This document shows positions 26,501-38,500 of a stretch of DNA of 64,000 bases, one piece after another (the first letter of the stretch is position 1; the number at the start of each line of letters is the position of its first letter). The stretch comes from Stomorhina lunata (lineage: Eukaryota > Arthropoda > Insecta > Diptera > Rhiniidae): positions 81,853,863 through 81,917,862 of the forward strand of contig OW121743.1 in NCBI GenBank assembly GCA_933228675.1, in the 5' to 3' direction. Below the pieces are notes generated by a model, which was not told the DNA's origin, searched no databases, and was given only the letters and a program-made list of their open reading frames with translations. Made by a program: the position numbers and the translations under genes.

Positions 26501-29500
26501 TTTAAATTTTCAAATTAATAATTTGAAAATTTTTATCAAAAATTTTTCTATCAAATTTTTTTTTTACAAATTTTTCTATGAAACGTTTTTTTTTTATCAA
26601 AAATTTTTTTATCAAAAATTTTTTTATCAAATTTTTTTTCCATTGATTTTTTTTCTATAGAAAATATGTTTATCAAAAATTTTTCTATAGAAAATTTTTT
26701 ATCAAAAATTTTCTTGAAAAAATTTTTCTATTGAAAATTTTTGTTATCGAAAATTTTTTATCAAAATTTGTTTTTCTTTCTATGAAGACTTTTTTATTAA
26801 AAATATTTTTATCAAAAATTTTCTTGCAAAAATTCTTTTATTGAAAATTTTTTATCGAAAATTTTTCTATGGAAAATTTTTTACTTTATCAAAAATTTTT
26901 CTAGAAAACTTTTTTATCAAAAATTTTTCTATAGAAAATTTTTTTGATCGAAAATATCCAAAAAATATACAAATCTAAAATTATTTAATATTGGAATTTA
27001 TTTCCGTTTTGAAAAATATTCCCACTATTTACAAAAATATTCACAATGTTTACAAAAAATAATAGTGCCGTTGCAACAATGTTCGAGATTATATATCTTT
27101 GTTCTCTCGTATCATGTATTTTGTTGCTATAAATTGAATTATGATTTGTTTCTTGCCTACTTTTTTTGTTTTTTCTTTGACAAAGCGGAACCAACCAATT
27201 CTATTAACATCCAATTTCCAACTGAATGATTTTAATACTCATTTTCACGAGTTTTATTAATGATCGTGGTATTTACGAAAATTAAAAAAAGTCATCGGCT
27301 GCTGGTGGTATGGGCTGCCTACTTCTGACTATAATACATTCTTACTCGTTTTAATTTGAAAATATTTACCGAGAAGTAAATAAAAAACTAATTAATATTA
27401 TCATGATAAGAAAAAGGTTTAAATCTATTACCTCTAATGGCAAAAAATAAATCTAATAAATTAGTCCTGCCCCTTTGGGAGTCATCAACTCATTAATGGT
27501 CATTTGTAAAATTTTTCAAAAATAATTAAGAAACATAATTTTTTACTTCAACATCTTTATACCTGGCAAGGACTTAATTTCCCGCTAAATTAAGCATTAG
27601 AGCTTAAAAAACAACCACAAAGGAAGCGAAATTGAAACTAAGAAGGCATGACAATTTATTGTCAAATTATTGTAAATGCAATATTCTTGTTATTACTGTA
27701 TTTTCAAAATATTTTTGAAAAAATCATTTAATAAATATAAGTACTGGGGATATAAATCAACGCAGACAAATCAGCTTACAAGCCTAAGGATACTTTTTAT
27801 TTAGGAAAAACATCAGGATATTAATACGATGACAAAACTCTTAAACAGAAATTCTATTTATGTAAAGTGAGTTAAGGTATTTGTTGGATACAGATAGACG
27901 GAATGATATTCAAGTCAGTTAACGGTGGCTTATTTACGCGATTCGTTTTCAGTTTTTTTCATTTGTTATAGCTGTTGTTGATGATTATAATCAAGTTAAA
28001 AGTAAAATGAAGGAATCATAAACATCTGACGTTTAGTCGACAACATTCTCAAGGTATCATTAAAAATTAAAATGATATTAGCATGAAATTCAAAGAAATA
28101 TAAAAAATATTATGAAAAATATTTCATTATATGTATTTTTTTTTAAAGTATAAGCTTAAGAATCAAATAACAACAAGACGCTTCATATAACTATAAGGTA
28201 AAAAAATGTAAAACGGATATAACAGGGCTTAACAATAACATAAATATTTTTTTATTTTTACTCGTATAATGAAATCATTATAAGCGCTGAGGCGTAAAGG
28301 TGGAAAAAAGAATTTGGAATACATATCTTTAAGACTATAAACCTTTCATTAATATACCTTGAATCATTGTAAAGGTGAAGAGTATTTTTTAAAAATTTCC
28401 TATAAAAATAGAACATTTTTTAAAAATTTCCTATAAAAATAGAAAATTTTTTAAAAATTTCCTATAAAAATAAAAAATTTTTGAAAAAATTCCTATAAAA
28501 ATAGAAAATTTTTGAAAAATTTCCTATAAAAATAGAAAATTTTTGAAAAATTTCCTATAAAAATAGAAAATTTTTGAAAAATTTCCTATAAAAATAGAAA
28601 ATTTTTGAAAAATTTCCTATAAAAATAGAAAATTTTTGAACAATTTCCTATAAAAATAGAAAATTTTTGAAAAATTTCCTATAAAAATAGAAAATTTTTG
28701 AAAAATTTCCTATAAAAATAGAAAATTTTTGAAAAATTTCCTATAAAAATAGAAAATTTTTGAAAAATTTCCTATAAAAATAGAAAATTTTTGAAAAATT
28801 TCCTATAAAAATAGAAAATTTTTGAAAAATTTCCTATAAAAATAGAAAATTTTTGAAAAATTTCCTATCAAAAAAAAAATTTTGAAAAATTTCCTATAAA
28901 AATAGAAAATTTTTGAAAAATTTCCTATAAAAATAGAAAATTTTTGAAAAGTTTCCTATAAAAATAGAAAATTTTTGAAAAATTTCCTATAAAAATAGAA
29001 AATTTTTGAAAAATTTGTTATAAAAATAGAAAATTTTTGAAAAATTTCCTATAAAAATAGAAAATTTTTGAAAAATTTCCTATAAAAATAGAAAATTTTT
29101 GAAAAATTTCCTATAAAAATAGAAAATTTTTGAAAAATTTCCTATAAAAATAGAAAATTTTTGAAAAATCTCCTATAAAAATAGAAAATTTTTGAAAAAT
29201 TTCCTATAAAAATAGAAAATTTTTGAAAAATTTCCTATAAAAATAGAAAATTTTTGAAAAATTTCCTATAAAAATAGAAAATTTTTGAAAAATTTCCTAT
29301 AAAAATAGAAAATTTTTGAAAAATTTCCTATAAAAATAGAAAATTTTTGAAAAATTTCCTATAAAAATAGAAAATTTTTGAAAAATTTCCTACAAAAATA
29401 GAAAATTTTTGAAAAATTTCCTATAAAAATAGAAAATTTTTGAAAAATTTCCTATAAAAATAGAAAATTTTTGAAAAATTTCCTATAAAAATAGAAAATT

Positions 29501-32500
29501 TTTGAAAAATTTCCTATAAAAATAGAAAATTTTTGAAAAGTTTCCTATAAAAATAGAAAATTTTTGAAAAATTTCCTATAAAAATAGAAAATTTTTGAAA
29601 AATTTCCTATAAAAATAGAAAAATTTTGAAAAATTTCCTATAAAAATAGAAAATTTTTGAAAAATTTCCTATAAAAATAGAAAATTTTTGAAAAATTTCC
29701 TATAAAAATAGAAAATTTTTGAAAAATTTCCTATAAAAATAGAAAATTTTTGAAAAATTTCCTATAAAAATAGAAAATTTTTGAAAAATTTCCTATAAAA
29801 ATAGAAAATTTTTGAAAAATTTCCTATAAAAATAGAAAATTTTTGAAAAATTTCCTACAAAAATAGAAAATTTTTGAAAAATTTCCTATAAAAATAGAAA
29901 ATTTTTGAAAAATTTCCTATAAAAATAGAAAATTTTTGAAAAATTTCCTATAAAAATAGAAAATTTTTGAAAAATTTCCTATAAAAATAGAAAATTTTTG
30001 AAAAATTTCCTATAAAAATAGAAAATTTTTGAAAAATTTCCTATAAAAATAGAAAATTTTTGAAAAATTTCCTATAAAAATAGAAAATTTTTGAAAAATT
30101 TCCTATAAAAGTAGAAAGTTGTTGCAAAATTTTTTTATAAAAATAGAACATTTTTGAATTTTTTTTTATAAAAATAGGAAATTTTTGAAAATTTGTATAT
30201 AAAAATAAAAAATTTTTAAATATTCTTTGAAACTAATATCTAGATATATTATAGCAACGTTGATTCATGGAAAAACATGGGCAATGTGAGATTTTAACAT
30301 CTAAAAAGTTTAAAATTAATTACAAATTTATTTGAAATTAAACTTTATCATATTTCTATTTATTGAAATATTTCCTTAAGAAATCTTAAGTTTAATATAA
30401 CTTTAATTTTACAAATATATAGTTTTTGTAAAAATATCGTGTCACTTAGGTTTTATTATTTGAAATGTAACCATAATGTTAGAGCGAGTTGCCTTTCAAA
30501 AAGAATATGAAAATAACGTTACATAGTAATAAAAAGATGTGTTAAAAGAGGATTAATATAAAAAAAAATTTAAATCATTTCCTGAAGTTAAAAGCTGCAG
30601 TCTTATTATTATCCCTTAAAGTCATAATGATTATGAAAAGTAATTTGAAAATACCACCATTTTAAATTAATACTCTGTTATCACTAGAAAAAATATGAAA
30701 ACTATCACTGTATAAAAATAAAGGACTACAGGACATTTGACGCCGACTACGCGTTTTTTTTTATTTTCTTTTCATTTCAAATAAAATTGATACTGCAAGT
30801 TTTGTATTACATTTTCATTTCATTTCTTTTTCAGAACAAATTGAAATTGTAATCAAATGCAAAATAATGAAAACTTGTGAAAATTATATAGAATATTTTT
30901 AAGTTTCAATGAAAATCATTTCATACAAAATTTTGTTTTGGAGTGCAATCGCATTCATTAAAATAGATCAGGCATCAAAGACTAACAAAGTAAATATATT
31001 TTTTTTATATTAAGTTTTTGTGTGAAAAAATATTCATATATTTTTTTCAATGCAACTTTTGAGGCAAGAGTGTCATAGGTCAATAAAATAATTCTAGGAA
31101 AACAACTCGATTGTCTCGATTAAGTTTGAACAAATTTAAAAATTGTTTATAACTTTTTCTAATTGTTGATATTTTTAAGTTATGACTTTTTTTGCGGCAA
31201 TGGCGAAAAATGTTATTTTGCCTTGATGGAAATATGAAACATGATTTTAATGACGACGACAATGATGATGATGTTTATAAATAAAGGAAGTGTGTAGAAC
31301 TAAATTGTAAAAATATATTTTTATATATATTATCAGTTATATTTTTTTTAATTTATCCATTTGATTGTGAGTACTTGTACCCAAGGTAAATGCACTTTAG
31401 AAACTTGAGTAGTTTTAATAAAAAATTTAGTTTTAAATTGGTACAAATTCATTGTGGCGTAAATCCGTGCTAAAAAGGATAGATCATCAATACATTTTTG
31501 AAAAATTTCAAAAAAAAATAAATTAAAAAAGAAAAAACTTCCTACAAAAATAGTAAATTTTTTAAAAATTTTCTCTATAAATATTAAGTTTTTAAAAAAG
31601 TTCTTATCAAAATAGTAAACTTTTGAAAAATTTTCTATAAAATTGAAAATTTTTGAAAAATTTCCGATAAAAATAGAAAATTTTTGAAAAATTTCCTATA
31701 AAAAAAGAAAATTTTTGAAAATTTTCCTATAAAAAAAGAAAATTTTTGAAAAAATTCTTATAAAAATAAAACTTTTGGAAACATTTTCTAAAAAAACAGA
31801 GAATTTAAAAAAAATTTCTATAAAAATTGACTATTTTTATAGAAATTTCTTTTTAAATTTTCCTATAAAAAATGTAAATTTTTGAAAAATTTCCTATAAA
31901 AATAGTAAATTTTTTAAAAATTTTCTTTATAAATATTATGTTTTTAAAAAAGTTCATATCAAAATAGTAAATTTTTGAAAAATTTTCTATAAAAATAGAA
32001 AATTTTTGAAAAATTTCCTGTAAAAATAAAAATTTTGGAAAAATTTCCTATAAAAACAGAAAATTTTAAAAAAATTTTCTATAAAAATAGTCAATTTTTG
32101 AAAATTTTCCTATAAAAATTGTAAATTTTTGAAAAATTTCCTATAAAAATAGTAAATTTTTTAAAAATTTTCTTTATAAATATTATGTTTTTAAAAAAGT
32201 TCCTATCAAAATAGTAAATTTTTGAAAAATTTTCTATAAAAATAGAAAATTTTTGAAAAATTTCCTATAAAAATAAAAATTTTGAAAAAATTTCCTATAA
32301 AAACAGAAAATTTTAAAAAAATTTTCTATAAAAATAGTCAATTTTTGAAAATTTTCCTATAAAAATTGTAAATTTTTGAAAAATTTCCTATAAAAATAGT
32401 AAATTTTTGAAAAAATTCCTATAAAATTAGTAAATTTTTGAGAAATTTCATATAAAAATTGTAAATTTTAAAAAAAATTTTCTATCAAAATTGTAAATTT

Positions 32501-35500
32501 TTGAAAATTTTCCTATAAAAATAGTAAATTTTTAAAAATGCCCTATAAAAATAGTAAATTTTTGAGAAATTTCCTATAAAACTAGAAAATTTATTTAAAA
32601 TTTCCTATAAAAATAGAAATTTTTTAAAATTTTCCTATAAAAATTGTAAGTTTTTGATAATTTTCCTATACATAAAGATCAAATTTTTGAAAAATTTCCT
32701 ATAAAAATAGTAAATTTTTGAAAAAATTCATACATAAATGGTAAATTTTTGATAACTTTTTAATATAAATAGTAAATTTTTGAATAAAATCCAATAAAAA
32801 TAGTAAATTTTTCAAAAATTTTCTATAAAAATGGTCATTTTTTTAAAAATTTCCTATAAAAATAGTAAATTTTTCAAAAATTTCCTATAAAAATAGTAAA
32901 TTTTTCAAAAATTTCCTATCAAAATAGTAAATTTTTCAAAAGTTTCCTATAAAAATATAAAATTTGTGAGTAATTTCCTATAAAAGTAGTAAAGTTTTTA
33001 AAAATTTCCTATAAAAATAGTAAATTTTTAAAAAATTTCCTATAAAAATAGTAAATTTTTGGAAAATTTCCTATAAAAATAGTAAACTTTTGGAAAATTT
33101 CCTATAAAAATAGTAAATTTTTGGAAAATTTCCTATAAAAATAGTAAAATTTTTAAAAATTTCCTATAAAAATAGAAAATTTTTGAAAAATTTTCTATAA
33201 AAATAGAAAATTTACGAAATAAAAAAATTTTTTTGAAAAATTTTCTTTTAAAATAAAAAAATTTTGAATGATTTCCTATAAATATATTTTTCATTATGAC
33301 CTTTCTTTATAGGTTTTTTGTCTCGGACAAATATTTCAATCAATTTTTCCTGCTTGTCAGAAACATAAAACACAACATTTCCGTAAATTGTAGGAATTAC
33401 CGGAAATTCGTAATATTTCATTCAATTGCATTTAAAATTTTGTAAACGTCCTTTCCACTTTTGTTCATTATATTTCAATATATTCCATAAAATAACAAAA
33501 TATTTACTTATGTTGCAGAAAAAAGTAATTCCGTTTCATTCATTTTGGTATTTAGTATTTAAAATCTACAATAATTGTTTTGGCATTAAGCCAATTTGCA
33601 AAATAGAGATAATAAATTAAATATTTCCATTCAAACGGGTCTCCTCCTGTAGTGCAACAATACACCCACGACAATGTCATTCCAAATACAAGGACATTTC
33701 CCCCTTTGAAAACTATATAAATCGAAAGAAAGTAATGGATACAATTTTTATAAATGAAAACAAAATTTCTTTTAGATTGTAAAGAATAAGCCAGTTAATA
33801 AAGCACTTTATCTCTAGAAATTTGTTGGCCTTTTCTTTGCTAGATTTTAAATAAATAAAATTGCTTTTTTTCAAACGTTTACTTACATGTGTGGTATCTT
33901 GTGGATATATTGGGGGAGGAGCAATCTAGTATGTGGCATTCAATTTCCTGACATAAACAAGTGCATAATGGGACTATACCGTCTTTTATTATTATCCTAA
34001 ACTTACATTTATCATTTTTTTGTAGTTTCTTTTACATTGTAACGATTTATTTTTGTTTAAAACCAAATTAAGTGGGTATATTTTAAAATATTAAATTTTT
34101 ATCTCATTCGGAATTTTTGATTTTAAAACTTAAAAGCTTTTGTTTAAAAAAAATTAATAAACATAAATTTTTGGTGAATATATACAAAAGGTAATTTTTA
34201 TAAAATTGAATTTCGAAGCAAATTTTCTATAAAAATATAAAAGTTTTGAAATATTCCTGTAAAAATAGAAAAGTTTTGAAGATTTTTTTTTTATAGGAAA
34301 AATTTCCTTTAAAAATAGGAAATTTTTGAAAAATTTCCTATAAAAATAGGAAATTTTTGAAAAATTTCCTATAAAAATAGGAAATTTTTGAAAAATTTCC
34401 TATAAAAATTTCCTATAAAAATAGGAAATTTTTGAAAAATTTCCTATAAAAATAGGAAATTTTTGAAAAATTTCCTATAAAAATAGGAAATTTTTGAAAA
34501 ATTTCCTATAAAAATAGGAAATTTTTGAAAAATTTCCTATAAAAATAGGAAATTTCTGAAAAATTTCCTATAAAAATAGGAAATTTTTGAAAAATTTCCT
34601 ATAAAAATAGACAATTTTTGAAAAATTTCCTATAAAAATAGGAAATTTTTGAAAAATTTCCTATAAAAATAGGAAATTTTTGAAAAATTTCCTATAAAAA
34701 TAGGAAATTTTTGAAAAATTTCCTATAAAAATAGAAAATTTTTGAAAAATTTCCTATAAAAATAGACAATTTTTGAAAAATTTCCTATAACAATAGAAAA
34801 TTTTTGAAAAATTTCCTATAAAAATAGGAAATTTTTGAAAAATTTCCTATAAAAATAGAAAACTTTTAAAAAATTTCCTATAAAAATAGAAAATTTTTGA
34901 AAAATTTCCTATAAAAATAGGAAATTTTTGAAAAATTTCCTATAAAAATAGGAAATTTTTGAAAAATTTCCTATAAAAATAGGAAATTTTTGAAAAATTT
35001 CCTATAAAAATAGGAAATTTTTGAAAAATTTCCTATAAAAATAGGAAATTTTTGAAAAATTTCCTATAAAAATAGGAAATTTTTGAAAAATTTCCTATAA
35101 AAATAGGAAATTTTTGAAAAATTTCCTATAAAAATAGGAAATTTTTGAAAAATTTTCTATAAAAATAGGAAATTTTTGAAAAATTTCCTATAAAACTAGG
35201 AAATTTTTGAAAAATTTCCTATAAAAATAGGAAATTTTTGAAAAATTTCCTATAAAAATTGAAATTTTTGAAAAATTTCCTATAAAAATAGGAAATTTTT
35301 GAAAAATTTCTTATAAAAATAGGAAATTTTTGAAAAATTTCCTTTAAAAATAGGAAATTTTTGAAAAATTTCCTATAAAAATAGGAAATTTTTGAAAAAT
35401 TTTCTTTAAAAATAGGAAATTTTTGAAAAGCTTCCTTTAAAAATACGAAATTTTTGAAAAATTTCTTTTAAAAATAGAAAATTTTTGAAAAATTTCCTAT

Positions 35501-38500
35501 AAAAATAGGAAAAAATTCCTATAAAAATAGGAAATTTTTGGAAAATTTCCTATAAAAATGGGAAATTTTTGAAAAATTTCCTATAAAAATAGTAATTTTT
35601 TAAAAATTTCTAATAAAAATATAAAATTTTTTAAAAATTTCCTATAAAAATAGACATTTTTTGAAAAATTTCCTATAAAAATAGAAAATTTTTGAAAAAA
35701 ATCCTATAAAAATAGAAAAATTTTGAAAAATTTCCTATAAAAATAGAAAATTTTTGAAAAATTTCCTATAAAAATAGAAAATTTTTGAAAAATTTCCTAT
35801 AAAAATAGAAAATTTTTGAAAAATTTCCTTTAAAAATAGAAAATTTTTGAAAAATTTCTTATAAAAATAGAAAATTTTTGAAAAATTTCCTATAAAAATA
35901 GAAAATTTTTGAAAAATTTTCTATATAAATAGAAAATTTTTGAAAAATTTCCTATAAAAGTAGAAAATTTTTGAAAAATTTCCTATAAAAGTAGAAAATT
36001 TTTGAAAAATTTCCTATAAAAATAGAAAATTTTTGAAAAATTTCCTATGAAAATAGAAAATTTTTGAAAAATTTCCTATAAAAATATAAAATTTTTTAAA
36101 AATTTCCTATAAAAATAGAAAATTTTTGAAAAATTTCTTACAAAAATAAAGAAATTTTAAAAAATTTCCTATAAAAAAAATTTTTCCTATAAAAAAAAAT
36201 TTTGAAAAAATTTCTATAAAAATAGAAAATTTTTGAAAAATTTTCTATAAAAATAGAAAATTGTTGAAAAATTTTCTATAAAAATAGAAAATTTTTGAAA
36301 AATTTCCTATAATAATAGAAAATTTTTGAAAAATTTCTTAAAAAAATAGAAAATTTTTAAAAAATTTCCTATAAAAATAAAAAATTTTTGAAAAATTTCC
36401 TATAAAAATAGTAAATTTTTTATAAAAATAGTAAATTTTTGAAAAATTTTCTGTAAAAATCGTAAGTTTTTTGCAAAATTTCCTATAAAGGCAGAAAATT
36501 TTTGAAAAATTTTCTATAAAAATAATAAATTTTTGAAAAATTTTTATAAAATTGAATTTTGAAGAAAAAAAAAAAAAAAATTCAAAGTTCACTTATAAGA
36601 CAGAATTTCTTAGAGTCCCCTAATCTTTCACTCCAATCGGCCTTTTCTTTTCCCCTCCCTGCTTAGCTTGCACTTACTACATCCAATATTATTTTTGGCT
36701 TTGGAATGCATTTGCTATAATATGGAATGAAACCAAATAATAAACGTAAAAAAGAGATCAAGATTTCATTTCTGATAGACTTTTTCATTTAATTTTTCTA
36801 TATTATTTTTCGAATTTTTTTTCTACATCATGCTTGCACTAACATGCTCTTGGTACTGACTTACCCGCTTGTGATAACTAAGGACATAAGTATGTAACTC
36901 TCGAATATTTTTTAAGTCCTTTTCCACTTCATTGCAAAGAATGAAAAATATTATAAAACGGATAAAAAGAATATTTCGATGGCTTTTATTGTGTGTCAAC
37001 AGACTCTTTAGGGTGTTTATTGTTATAGTAACTATAGACGTTAAAAAAATTTAGAAATCATTTTTCGTTGGAGATTTTTTTTCTTGCAATGTTTTTTAGT
37101 TGCTTACCCAGCAAAACTTTGGTAATGGCAAGTACTCTGATTACTGGTTACCTTGTAAAGACTACAACATACCTCCCGAATAAATAATAAGTTATTACAG
37201 AAGTACTTATTTGTAATTAAGATAGTAATTTAAATTGAATGGCCCCGGTTCAAATTCCACCAAGGGCAACAATTTTTTTTAGTTTTTTTTTATTAAAAGA
37301 GTCTTTTTAAATGATTTTTGAATTTTAAGAACTTAAATATTATCTTCTGTAAAAAAAATTTGTAAAACTAACTCACGTTAATGAAAAAATACCATCATGA
37401 GTCAATTTTGATTATGTAGGGGATGTTGAATACCAAACACGATTCTAATTGGTCTTAACTTATCTGGGTCATTCTTAATCTCAACTGTGGACACACACCT
37501 CCTCATGGTATCACCCGGGGAGCTAGTTTAACACCCATTAATATTGTGAGTTAACATGTTCCGAGAGTTGTCCCATAAGATCGATAAAAATGGGTTAGGA
37601 TTACGGGCTAGTAACGCTCACTTGAAAAAAAATACAATGAAGAGGATAAAATTAGAATTGAAATGTCCCACTACCTAATGTTAGAGGAGGATGTCCGAAA
37701 CTTCGATAGAAAGACCAAGTAGAGGAACATTTTTCAAAGTTTGGCCTATAAAATTTGAGAATATTCCCACAAGATCGAAATCCATGGAATTCTAAAATAT
37801 TCTCGGACTTTGACCTTAAGAGGTTGTAACATTTAAGTAAGTAAGAGTCAATCTTATGTAAAAACTTATACAAAAAAGAAGATTTAAATTGTTCAAGTTT
37901 AAAAATAATTTTAAAAAAGTTTTAAAATAATTACAAAAAATCGTATAAAAATATTTTTCCAAAAATTACAACAAAGCAAAAAAAAGCAGGGAAAAACAAA
38001 GTTATTTTCACATGATTTTGGATCTAAAAATAAAAATTGTTTATATCAATTATAAGCTGCTAAGTTTTCAACATATGATGTAGCTCAGTGGAAGAGTCTC
38101 TGCCTAGCAGTCGGAGGGTCTGGGTTCGAGCCCCCATGGGATCATAAAAAAAATTTTGTATTTCGTTTAAAAATATATGTTTTTAATAAAACAACAACAA
38201 AAACGTTGTTGTTGTTGTTGCTTTCAAATTGCTTACCCAAGTCATTAATTTTCTGCAATTGGTAAGTACTTGCCTCCAATGACATCCCCATGTTAATGTA
38301 ATGACTTAAACAGCGAATGAGTAAGTAGTTCGTGTTCAATAGTTTAACTGTTTAACTCATTATTTGGTAATGAAAAGTTTTACTGGGTTAAGTTGTATTT
38401 AGTAAAAAATCTTTGTGGTTTGAATTAAGTTTTCATATTTTATACATATTTATAGAGAAATTCCGAATTTTTTAACAGATATTGCACAGTGGGACCGATT

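Noticed and set aside
37652..37873. Retroelement coding remnant
   Set aside because: The less AT-rich block suggested a mobile element, but no reverse transcriptase, Gag or endonuclease motif can be read in any frame.
38074..38146. A functional tRNA-Ala gene
   Set aside because: T stem and anticodon stem are imperfect, the 3' side is too long, and no T-run terminator follows closely; kept only as tRNA-like.
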